Below, one piece after another: positions 1-6,312 of a DNA stretch of 13,881 bases. Made by a program: the position numbers and the translations under genes. Position 1 is the stretch's first letter. Each line of letters opens with the position of its first letter. Source of the DNA: Geobacter sp. UBA6151 (lineage in GTDB: Bacteria; Desulfobacterota; Desulfuromonadia; Geobacterales; Pseudopelobacteraceae); the NCBI GenBank assembly GCA_002423105.1, contig DIUT01000026.1, positions 1,413 through 15,293 of the forward strand, read 5' to 3'. The notes under the pieces are model-generated. The model saw only the letters and a program-made list of their open reading frames with translations, was not told the origin of the DNA and made no database searches.

Positions 1-429
1 GGAGAGCAGGGCAGAGGTTTTGCCGTTGTCGCGGACGAGGTTCGTGCACTGGCCGAACGGACAACCAGGGCAACTAAGGAAATCAGCGACATGATCCGCA
101 GCATTCAGCAGGAAACGAAGGTCGCCATCAGTTCCATGGAAGAAGGTCTCAAGGGAACCGAGCGCGGAGCACAGGAAGCAGCGCAACTTGAAACCTCCCT
201 GAACTCCATCCTTGGCCAGGTCAACCTCGTCAGCGAACAGATCAGCCAGATCGCCACCGCTGCCGAAGAACAAACCAGCACAACCCGCGAGATCAGTCAT
301 AACGTTCTGACTCTTAGTGAACTCGCTCATCAAAACAGCCAGGGGATCAATGAGAGCACACTTGCGGCAGACAATGTGTCCCGACAGGCCGAGGAACTGC
401 AACGATTGGTGGGACAATTCAAACTTTAG
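1..429 (+). CDS. methyl-accepting chemotaxis protein, C-terminal fragment
   Basis: The 3' end of a chemoreceptor gene that begins upstream of the window; 142 residues are visible in frame 1, ending in TAG at 427-429. The first codons encode the second half of the highly conserved MCP hairpin tip (G-E-Q-G-R-G-F-A-V-V-A-D-E-V-R), the region that contacts CheA and CheW. It is followed by the C-terminal arm of the signalling coiled coil, rich in Gln, Glu, Ala and Ser, including a typical methylation-helix-like stretch (A-A-E-E-Q-T-S-T-T). The protein ends in Q-F-K-L without the flexible tail and aromatic pentapeptide that tethers CheR in enteric receptors. The sensory part is outside the window, so its ligand cannot be inferred. 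The next gene starts 26 bp downstream on the same strand. Confidence 0.95.
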   Translation, partial: GEQGRGFAVVADEVRALAERTTRATKEISDMIRSIQQETKVAISSMEEGLKGTERGAQEAAQLETSLNSILGQVNLVSEQISQIATAAEEQTSTTREISHNVLTLSELAHQNSQGINESTLAADNVSRQAEELQRLVGQFKL

Positions 430-455
430 ACACTACAAATAAAGGTTATACAATC

Positions 456-989
456 ATGCCTCAAGCAAACAGAACGCCAAAAACAACCATCATGCTGGTG
501 GATGATGAGCCGCTGCTGCTTAAGATGATGGCCACGTTATTGGAATCCTGTGACTATGGAGTTGAAGCCTATTCCTGTCCCATAGAAGCCTTTGAATTTA
601 TCAGTCGCGAACACAGTCGCATTGATCTGGTTATCACCGACATCCGCATGCCGGGAATGGATGGCATCAGACTGCTGGCCGGTATCCGTGATCTATCCAG
701 CACCCTGCCGGTTTTACTAATGACCGGATACAGCGACTTTGAACAGGTTCTGGAAGGGATCAGAAACCATGCCTTCGACATTCTTTTAAAGCCGATAGAT
801 TCGCACCAGTTGCAATGGAGTATCACCAGGGCTGTAGGCCATCTCAAGTATCAACGCATGGAACTGCACTATCGTGCACAACTTGAAGAACGGGTGATCC
901 ATCTGAACCGTCTGGTCCACGAGCAATTTGCAGAACTGCAGCGACTGCAAGACAATAGCGGTCCGCCGACATTTACTGAAGGAGGATGA
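456..989 (+). CDS. response regulator: receiver domain with C-terminal coiled-coil tail
   Basis: A 177-residue CheY-like receiver (about residues 9-125) with the acidic pair after the first strand (V-D-D-E), the phospho-acceptor Asp62 in I-T-D-I-R-M-P-G-M-D-G, the switch Thr in L-M-T-G, and the conserved Lys112 in L-L-K-P. After the receiver, residues about 125-165 form a charged, Leu/Gln-rich helix that looks like a coiled coil; no DNA-binding or enzymatic output domain is visible, so it probably acts through protein contacts. Start ATG 456 has AAAGG at 441-445. The stop at 987-989 sits inside the ribosome-binding region of the next receiver gene, so the two are probably translationally coupled. 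The soluble kinase encoded two genes downstream is the natural partner (inference). Confidence 0.9.
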   Translation: MPQANRTPKTTIMLVDDEPLLLKMMATLLESCDYGVEAYSCPIEAFEFISREHSRIDLVITDIRMPGMDGIRLLAGIRDLSSTLPVLLMTGYSDFEQVLEGIRNHAFDILLKPIDSHQLQWSITRAVGHLKYQRMELHYRAQLEERVIHLNRLVHEQFAELQRLQDNSGPPTFTEGG

Positions 990-991
990 CA

Positions 992-1372
992 ATGTCGAAA
1001 ATTCTGCTGATTGACGATGACCCGCAGGTACTGAATATTTTCAAACAGTACCTTTCAAAGGCCGGTCATACGGTGACCACTGCCTGCAACGGCCTACAGG
1101 GAATGCGGCTTCTCGCCCGCGACAGCTTTGATTTGATCATAACAGACATCCTGATGCCGGAATGCGACGGACTCGAACTATTGAGAACCTTGAGAACAAC
1201 GCCTGACCGGCCCCGCATCATTGCCATATCCGGGGGATCATCTTTCATCAGTCCCATGCTCTTGCTTGATCTGGCTGGAAAACTTCAAGCCGACAAGATA
1301 TTACCGAAACCGCTGGACTATGAAACCCTGACACAGGCAGTATGGGACACTCTGGCGACACAATGCGGGTAA
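992..1372 (+). CDS. single-domain response regulator
   Basis: A 126-residue stand-alone receiver: acidic cluster I-D-D-D near the N-terminus, phospho-acceptor Asp52 in I-I-T-D-I-L-M-P-E-C-D-G, a Ser in place of the more usual Thr at the switch position (I-S-G-G), and the conserved Lys in L-P-K-P. An in-frame ATG at 986 lies directly against the GGAGG at 981-985, with no spacer, whereas ATG 992 lies 6 nt after it; 992 is therefore the chosen start and gives the standard N-terminus M-S-K-I-L-L-I-D-D-D. The end overlaps upstream start codons of the histidine-kinase frame, suggesting coupling. No output domain, so it is probably a phosphotransfer intermediate or a protein-binding regulator. Confidence 0.9.
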   Translation: MSKILLIDDDPQVLNIFKQYLSKAGHTVTTACNGLQGMRLLARDSFDLIITDILMPECDGLELLRTLRTTPDRPRIIAISGGSSFISPMLLLDLAGKLQADKILPKPLDYETLTQAVWDTLATQCG

Positions 1373-1389
1373 GCACGGGGAGCTCTGCA

Positions 1390-2622
1390 ATGGTATCAGA
1401 TCATTTTCGTCAAAAACGAGCGAGCCGCCGGAAAATACTGCTCCGTATCAGGGATGTAGAAGATGCGCTGCAACGGGAAAAGTTGCGGGCTGACGCAATC
1501 ATACGCTTGCAGGCAAAGGAATTGCGCAAGACACGGGACTATTACCTGACGCTGCTGGAAAATTTTCCGGCTCTGATCTGGCGGGCGGATACTACCGCTG
1601 CCTGCAATTATTTCAACAACACCTGGCTCACCTTTACCGGCAGAACCATGAAGCAGGAACTGGGTAATGGCTGGACAGAAGGGGTCCATCCCGACGATTT
1701 CCAGCAGTGCGTTGCTATCTATCGCGCCGCATTTGAACGCCATCGGCCATTCGTAATGGAGTACCGGCTCCGCCGCCATGACGGAGAATACCGGACGCTC
1801 AGCGACCACGGTGCTCCCATGTTTTCTCCGGACGGCACATTTACCGGGTATCTGGGTTCCTGCTACGATATTCATGACCAGAAAATGCTGGAAGAACGTC
1901 TGCGTCACTCCCAGAAAATGGAATCAATCGGAATTCTGGCTGGTGGTGTAGCCCATGATTTCAACAACATCCTGAGCGTGATATTGGGATACGGCGGCAT
2001 GCTGCTTTTGCAGACACCGCCGCAAACCCAGGCCCACGAGCAGTTGACTTCGATTGTTGACGCAGCATTGCGCGCTTCAGACCTGACCCGCAGGCTTCTG
2101 ACCTTCAGCCGGAAACAGGAATCAGCGATGGAACAGGCCTGTTTGTGTGAGCTGGTGGAAGGGTTTGAAACATTTCTGCGCCGCTTGACCGGAGAAAAAA
2201 TATCATTGAGGCTGGAGTTGCACGATTGCCCGCTCATGATCAACCTGAGCCGTAGCGCCATGGAACAAGTGCTCATGAATCTGGCGCTCAATGCGCGGGA
2301 CGCCATGCCTGACGGTGGGCTGCTAACCATCACCACCTGCAAAACCGTCATCGGTGGCAAAGAGGCTGTCGCCCTGGAGGTTGACCCCGGACCACACGCC
2401 TGCCTGACAGTCGGTGATACCGGATCCGGCATTTCACCGGAGATTTTGTCAAAAGTGTTCGATCCGTTTTTTACCACCAAGGAAGTGGGCAAGGGCAGCG
2501 GCTTGGGTCTTTCAATGATTTACGGTATTGTCAAACAACATACGGGAAGTGTCTCCATTGACTCGCAACCACAGCATGGCGTCACCGTCACCATTTATCT
2601 GCCATTGGTCAAGCACAGGTGA
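1390..2622 (+). CDS. soluble PAS-domain sensor histidine kinase
   Basis: A cytoplasmic two-component kinase of 410 residues with no predicted membrane segment. Order: a short basic N-terminal helix with coiled coil (to about 50), a PAS domain with PAC-like end (about 52-170, beginning L-E-N-F-P-A-L-I-W), a HisKA dimerisation helix with phospho-acceptor His189 in G-G-V-A-H-D-F-N-N, and an HATPase_c domain with Asn301 in the N box, Asp343 in the G1 box (D-T-G-S-G-I) and a G2 box near 367 (G-K-G-S-G-L-G-L). The A-H-D-F-N-N form of the H box is typical of kinases paired with stand-alone receivers, which fits the two receiver genes just upstream. Upstream in-frame ATGs at 1342 and 1363 overlap the previous gene and lack a Shine-Dalgarno; ATG 1390 follows GGGGAG (1377-1382) by 7 nt and is preferred. 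The PAS ligand is unknown. Confidence 0.9.
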   Translation: MVSDHFRQKRASRRKILLRIRDVEDALQREKLRADAIIRLQAKELRKTRDYYLTLLENFPALIWRADTTAACNYFNNTWLTFTGRTMKQELGNGWTEGVHPDDFQQCVAIYRAAFERHRPFVMEYRLRRHDGEYRTLSDHGAPMFSPDGTFTGYLGSCYDIHDQKMLEERLRHSQKMESIGILAGGVAHDFNNILSVILGYGGMLLLQTPPQTQAHEQLTSIVDAALRASDLTRRLLTFSRKQESAMEQACLCELVEGFETFLRRLTGEKISLRLELHDCPLMINLSRSAMEQVLMNLALNARDAMPDGGLLTITTCKTVIGGKEAVALEVDPGPHACLTVGDTGSGISPEILSKVFDPFFTTKEVGKGSGLGLSMIYGIVKQHTGSVSIDSQPQHGVTVTIYLPLVKHR

Positions 2623-2649
2623 CCCGGACAGCCACACATGTCAACATTA

Positions 2650-2677
2650 ATGACAACGCCACATTCTGTGCTACTAT
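2650..2677 (+). promoter_or_regulatory. possible sigma70-like promoter for the cytochrome P460 gene
   Basis: ATGACA at 2650-2655 (5 of 6 match to TTGACA), a 16-nt spacer, and TACTAT at 2672-2677 (4 of 6 match to TATAAT), ending about 32 nt before the start codon. A short inverted repeat, TGTCA (2639-2643) and TGACA (2651-2655) with a 7-nt spacer, overlaps the -35 and could be an operator. Both are read from sequence only. Confidence 0.4.
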
Positions 2678-2709
2678 ATCCGGCACTACATCGACACAGA
2701 GGAGCCTAC

Positions 2710-3183
2710 ATGACTATGAAATCTCTGATTCTGTTTGCCTGTCTCACCCTGCTCCCCATTGATCATCTGCTGGCTGCCACAGCACCACCTCTGCCCAAAG
2801 GCTACCAAAACTGGAAAAAATCGGTCCGCAAGGTTGATGACAACAAAAAATCAATCTTCTATGGCATCCATTACATCTATGCCGACTCAAAAGCCATGCA
2901 GGGCTACCGGGCAAACAACCGGTTTCCGGAAGGAAGCCGGATAATCATTGAACATTTCAATATCAAGGAAAGTCAGAACGGCCCTGTTGAAAGCTCGAAA
3001 AACATGGTGGTGCTGATGCAGAAGGACAAGCGCCGCATAACCACCGGAGGTTGGCTTTACGCCGGATATACCGCCCAGGGCAAGCCCAGCGGCCTTGATC
3101 CGGTGAAAAACTGCTTTGAGTGCCACCAGAAGGATGCAGCCGGACGTGATTACGTTTTTTCAGGAATTGCCGACTTTAAATAA
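2710..3183 (+). CDS. cytochrome P460-family periplasmic monoheme protein
   Basis: A 157-residue exported protein. The N-terminus is a clear Sec signal peptide (M-T-M-K, hydrophobic core, likely cleavage near residue 25 after L-A-A-T-A). The mature part has features recalled from the cytochrome P460 family: P-K-G-Y-x2-W near the N-terminus, a central G-I-H-Y-I-Y-A-D segment, F-P-E-G-S, a V-L-M-Q-K-D segment, G-G-W, and a single heme c site C135-F-E-C-H139 close to the C-terminus, followed by D-Y-V-F-S. Family members are periplasmic c-type cytochromes; biochemically studied ones oxidise hydroxylamine or bind NO, but most have no tested substrate. ATG 2710 lies 5 nt after GAGGAG (2699-2704), so the longer frame from 2638 is unlikely. 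It sits alone between a kinase operon and the chemosensory operon, apparently with its own promoter; a redox or NO link to signalling is only a guess. Confidence 0.85.
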   Translation: MTMKSLILFACLTLLPIDHLLAATAPPLPKGYQNWKKSVRKVDDNKKSIFYGIHYIYADSKAMQGYRANNRFPEGSRIIIEHFNIKESQNGPVESSKNMVVLMQKDKRRITTGGWLYAGYTAQGKPSGLDPVKNCFECHQKDAAGRDYVFSGIADFK

Positions 3184-3196
3184 TGCTTTTGATTGA

Positions 3197-3224
3197 TTGA
3201 CAGCACACTAAAAGCCTTTATACT
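3197..3224 (+). promoter_or_regulatory. strong sigma70-like promoter of the core chemosensory operon
   Basis: TTGACA at 3197-3202 (6 of 6) and TATACT at 3219-3224 (5 of 6) separated by 16 nt, lying about 50 nt before the GTG start of the first operon gene. It is placed just after the cytochrome gene ends (3183) and is the best promoter match in the window. Confidence 0.7.
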
Positions 3225-3272
3225 GCCGCAATACACCGGTCGTGCACAGCCGCCCCAAGGAGGAGAGCAACC

Positions 3273-3671
3273 GTGAGATGCCTGATCGTTGAAGATGACT
3301 TCATTTCCCGCAAAATTCTACGCGAGTTGTTGATCCCCTATTTCGACATAGAAATCGCCGTAGATGGTGAAGAAGCGGTAACCGCCTTCAAGCTGGCCCA
3401 GGAAGCCAAAGCGCCATACGACATGATCTGTATGGACATCATGATGCCCCGCATGAACGGCACGGATGCTCTCAGGGCTATCCGGCAGATGGAAAAAGAA
3501 CTCAGCATCCCTCCAAACCTGGAAGTCAAGGTCGTCATGACCACGGCCCTTGACGATCCCAAGACCGTTTTTGAAAACTACTACAATGTCGGCGCCACTG
3601 CCTATATCGTTAAGCCCATCAGCAAGTCAAAGCTCATGCGCGAACTTCGCACTCTCGGACTGATAGAGTAA
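3273..3671 (+). CDS. single-domain CheY-like response regulator (first gene of chemosensory operon)
   Basis: A 132-residue receiver: I-V-E-D-D acidic patch, phospho-acceptor Asp55 in I-C-M-D-I-M-M-P-R-M-N-G, switch Thr in V-M-T-T, Lys114 in V-K-P. The start is GTG at 3273, preceded by AAGGAGG (3257-3263); the nearby ATG at 3278 is out of frame. The closest relative in the window is the receiver at 10555-10947 at the other end of the operon: both share a P-[YF]-D-[ML]-I-C-M-D-I segment, a long loop after the phosphorylation site and a G-L-I ending. No output domain, so it presumably acts by binding a partner when phosphorylated by CheA (inference). Twelve bp separate it from the next gene. Confidence 0.9.
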   Translation: MRCLIVEDDFISRKILRELLIPYFDIEIAVDGEEAVTAFKLAQEAKAPYDMICMDIMMPRMNGTDALRAIRQMEKELSIPPNLEVKVVMTTALDDPKTVFENYYNVGATAYIVKPISKSKLMRELRTLGLIE

Positions 3672-3683
3672 ACGGACCCCACC

Positions 3684-5477
3684 ATGACCACTACCACCTG
3701 TCAACAACTGCACACCTGGCACACCCGTCTGGAACCTACCCTGCAAATACTCAAACGTTTTGCCGGGCAAACGGAGGACCAGTTCCTTCAGCTTGGTGAA
3801 CGTCTTCAGGATTTTGCCATCCGCTCCGGCAATATCTCTTCCACTGCAAGTGACCTGGTGGAAGTGGTCTCCGGCGATGAAAGCCGTCATTTGACAGCGC
3901 AACTTCAACAGCTTTTCACTGAAATGGAAACATACCTGGCACAGGTTCGCGCCCAGGGGGAGACGAGCTGCCACATCCTGCAGCAGGTGCTTTCACAGCT
4001 GGACACCGTGGTACAGCCTCTGGAAGGGTTCCAGAAGATGGATAAGGCGCTGCGTATGCTTTCCATCTCCACCAAGATCGAATCTGCACGGATCGGCGAA
4101 CTGGGCGCCGGATTCACGACGCTGGCTTTGGATGTTGAAAAGCTCTCCCATGCCGTCAATGAAAAATCAGCGGGCATCATGGCTCAGCGCCAGTCCTTGG
4201 AACTGCTGATCCGCGACAACCTGGAAAAGGTCCGCACCACCGGAGTTGGCCAACATGCCGACGCCGCCAGAATCCTGACCGATGTCAGTTCCGGCATCAA
4301 CACCGTGCTGTCACTGAACGAAACCTGCTCACAGGTAGGCACGCTCGCCCGCCAGACAGCAACCGAGGTTTCCGAAGAGATCGCCTCCGTCGTATCCTCA
4401 ATGCAGTTTCACGACATTACCCGCCAGCAGATCGAACATGTCATTGAAGCCCTTGAAAAGCTGCGGCAACACACCTGCGCCAGGCCTGACGAGATCAAGC
4501 CCGAAGCCTGTCAACCGCTGGTTGCCGAAACCGGCGATATTTGCGAACTACAGGCCGCTCAAACCCGCCATGCCGCCGACCAGCTTGCCAAGGCCACCCT
4601 GGCTATTCTGGGCAGCCTCCAGAGTATCGCGCAACAACAGAATCAGGTCAGTCTTCAACTGCAATCAGCCGTGACCGGCGACGTCGGCTCAAGCGATGCC
4701 TCACTGTTGACCGCCATGCAGCGCAACATGCGGGAGATTATCACCATCCTCAACCGTTGTGCCTCCGCAGATGAACAACTGTCGGCAGCCATGGCAGAGG
4801 TGGCAACCACCACCACCCAGATATCCGCTTTCGTCAGCGACATTGAGGCGGTGGGATCGGAAATCAACCTGATCGCCCTGAACGCCCAGATCAAGGCGGC
4901 CCATACCGGCCCGCAAGGTGCAGCGCTGGGGGTACTGGCCGAGGCGATCAAACGGCTCTCCCTGGATGCCGTGGTTCAGACCGAAGACGTCTCAGGCACA
5001 TTGAAAGCAATCAACAGCATAACAGTCGACATACAGCACAAAAGCGAAGAGGAAAAACGTTCTGTTCAGCAGGTAGCCGCCATGGAACAGGAAGCGGAAC
5101 AGATCATCAGCCGTCTGGGCCGGATAACCGCCACACTGCACGACCGGCTCAGCTCCCTCACCTCCACGGCAACAGCGCTTTCCGAAGATATTAACACTGT
5201 CACCACATCGGTACATGTCCACGAAGAGGCCTCCCGTCTGGCCCATGAGGCGGAAACCGTTCTGGAACAGATCTATCGCGAGGCGCGTGCCCTGGTGCCG
5301 GCCAGCGCTGAATTCAGCAACAACCTGCGCCACATGGAGCAACGCTACACCATGGAGAGCGAACGGATGATTCACGAAATGATGGCTGCCCGCCACGGCG
5401 TAGCGGTTAAACTGCACGGCAAGCAGCAGAGCAGCTCCGGAGATTCCGGCTTTGGGGATAATGTTGATCTATTCTGA
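3684..5477 (+). CDS. large soluble MCP-like protein, internally duplicated, with CheZ-like D-x3-Q motif
   Basis: 597 residues, almost entirely helical, no membrane segment or signal peptide. Two regions resemble the MCP hairpin tip: about 119-162 (S-T-K-I-E-S-A-R-I-G-E-L-G-A-G-F) and about 393-430 (N-L-I-A-L-N-A-Q-I-K-A-A-H-T-G). They align without gaps (offset 271), and the segment starting at Ser230 aligns without gaps with that starting at Ser500 (offset 270), so the protein is a tandem duplication of a roughly 270-residue helical unit. Unit 1 ends in F-H-D244-I-T-R-Q248, which matches the CheZ phosphatase signature (Asp and Gln four apart on a helix); in unit 2 these positions are Glu514 and Arg518. 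Tip residues differ from true MCPs, so CheA/CheW contact is uncertain. ATG 3684 has only a weak Shine-Dalgarno (GGA at 3674), so coupling to the upstream gene is likely. It may be a soluble receptor-like scaffold or a receiver phosphatase; not matched to a named family with certainty. Confidence 0.75.
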   Translation: MTTTTCQQLHTWHTRLEPTLQILKRFAGQTEDQFLQLGERLQDFAIRSGNISSTASDLVEVVSGDESRHLTAQLQQLFTEMETYLAQVRAQGETSCHILQQVLSQLDTVVQPLEGFQKMDKALRMLSISTKIESARIGELGAGFTTLALDVEKLSHAVNEKSAGIMAQRQSLELLIRDNLEKVRTTGVGQHADAARILTDVSSGINTVLSLNETCSQVGTLARQTATEVSEEIASVVSSMQFHDITRQQIEHVIEALEKLRQHTCARPDEIKPEACQPLVAETGDICELQAAQTRHAADQLAKATLAILGSLQSIAQQQNQVSLQLQSAVTGDVGSSDASLLTAMQRNMREIITILNRCASADEQLSAAMAEVATTTTQISAFVSDIEAVGSEINLIALNAQIKAAHTGPQGAALGVLAEAIKRLSLDAVVQTEDVSGTLKAINSITVDIQHKSEEEKRSVQQVAAMEQEAEQIISRLGRITATLHDRLSSLTSTATALSEDINTVTTSVHVHEEASRLAHEAETVLEQIYREARALVPASAEFSNNLRHMEQRYTMESERMIHEMMAARHGVAVKLHGKQQSSSGDSGFGDNVDLF

Positions 5478-5485
5478 GGTTTACC

Positions 5486-5842
5486 ATGTCTGATCTGACA
5501 CTAGCGCATATGTTGAACGATGCAGGACAACTGACCATAACTATTGGCGGCAGACTTGCCATCGACACCACGGCAACCCTGAAAGACTTTCTTTTGGAAC
5601 AGTTGCCAACGGCAAAAAGCATTCGACTGGACACCAGCGCGCTGCAAGAGATTGATCTGACCGGCATGCAGTTGATCTGTTCCGCCTGCTGGACCACTCA
5701 ATCTGAAAACAATACCTTCTCGTTTTCAGGAGTTCCTGCTCCCTGCCTGGCGCAGGCAATCGACAACCTTGGTTTTCATGACCATAAAGTATGCAAACAT
5801 AATGCTGATATATCCTGTATCTGGTGTGGAGGAATAAACTGA
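5486..5842 (+). CDS. STAS-domain protein (anti-sigma-factor-antagonist-like), cysteine-rich
   Basis: A 118-residue stand-alone STAS domain: I-G-G-R-L-A-I-D-T-T near the N-terminus, a L-D-T-S-A-L-Q-E-I-D strand, then L-T59-G-M-Q-L-I at the position where STAS proteins of the SpoIIAA type carry their phosphorylatable Ser/Thr (usually D-S-S-G). No kinase of the SpoIIAB/RsbW type is nearby. It contains six cysteines: C65-x2-C68, C87, C103 and C111-x2-C114, unusual for this fold. Start ATG 5486 follows TGAGG (5476-5480), which overlaps the stop region of the upstream gene. Location between the soluble MCP-like protein and CheY suggests an adaptor or partner-switch role in the same pathway (inference). 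Confidence 0.8.
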   Translation: MSDLTLAHMLNDAGQLTITIGGRLAIDTTATLKDFLLEQLPTAKSIRLDTSALQEIDLTGMQLICSACWTTQSENNTFSFSGVPAPCLAQAIDNLGFHDHKVCKHNADISCIWCGGIN

Positions 5843-5843
5843 C

Positions 5844-6209
5844 ATGGCTAAACTGATCATGACGGCTGATGATTCAGCCAGCGTCCGTCAAATGGTAAGC
5901 TTTACCCTGAAGCAAAGCGGCTACGATGTTGTGGAAGCGGTGGACGGCCAGGATGCCCTGAGCAAACTGGGTAGCCAGAAGGTTGATATGCTGATCACTG
6001 ACCTGAACATGCCCAACCTGGACGGCATCGGCCTGATCAAAGGTGTGCGCGCCGGCACACTCAACAAATTCATTCCGATTGTCATGCTGACCACCGAATC
6101 ACAAGAAGGCCGCAAACAGGAAGGTAAAACAGCCGGGGCCACCGGTTGGATCGTCAAACCGTTTAAGCCGGAACAGCTGATTGCCGTTGTGAAAAAAGTC
6201 TTGGGGTAG
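5844..6209 (+). CDS. cheY: chemotaxis response regulator CheY
   Basis: A 121-residue single receiver, the most CheY-like of the small regulators here: T-A-D-D-S-A-S-V-R-Q-M at the N-terminus, phospho-acceptor Asp53 in I-T-D-L-N-M-P-N-L-D-G, switch Thr in M-L-T-T-E-S, Lys105 in V-K-P-F-K. The D-D-S-x-S-x-R-Q signature is typical of CheY proteins encoded next to cheA, which is the next gene. It starts 1 bp after the STAS stop, with GGAGG at 5828-5832 inside that gene, so translation is coupled. It is the presumed main phospho-acceptor of the CheA below; what it binds (flagellar motor or something else) cannot be seen here. Confidence 0.93.
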   Translation: MAKLIMTADDSASVRQMVSFTLKQSGYDVVEAVDGQDALSKLGSQKVDMLITDLNMPNLDGIGLIKGVRAGTLNKFIPIVMLTTESQEGRKQEGKTAGATGWIVKPFKPEQLIAVVKKVLG

Positions 6210-6221
6210 CACCCCTCCAAC

Positions 6222-6284
6222 CTCCCCCCGCTGCGGGGAGACTTTCCATTTCCCTCTCCCAGCGGGGGGGCAGGGAGGGGGAAA
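6222..6284. repeat. G/C-rich double-hairpin intergenic element between cheY and cheA
   Basis: Two adjacent potential hairpins in the only sizeable gap of the operon. The first pairs CTCCCC (6222-6227) with GGGGAG (6235-6240) around a 7-nt loop. The second pairs TTTCCCTCTCCC (6249-6260) with GGGAGGGGGAAA (6273-6284), 12 bp with one G-U pair, around a 12-nt G-rich loop containing seven consecutive G. There is no T-run after either, so an intrinsic terminator is unlikely. The look is that of interspersed palindromic intergenic repeats; possible roles are attenuation, mRNA processing or just repeat insertion. Confidence 0.6.
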
Positions 6285-6312
6285 GCTGGTACCAACCTAC
6301 TCGGAGTCTCCC

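Noticed and set aside
1905..2492. 195-codon minus-strand open frame opposite the histidine kinase
   Set aside because: It is antisense to the kinase catalytic domains, is Ser/Arg/Pro-rich as expected of a shadow frame, and shows no recognisable domain.
2638..2709. Longer N-terminus for the cytochrome P460-family protein from ATG 2638
   Set aside because: It would put 24 residues before a clear signal peptide and has no Shine-Dalgarno, whereas GAGGAG precedes ATG 2710 at good spacing.
6203..6215. GGGG-TAGCA-CCCC hairpin at the cheY stop codon as a terminator
   Set aside because: The stem is only four pairs and is followed by C-rich sequence rather than T.
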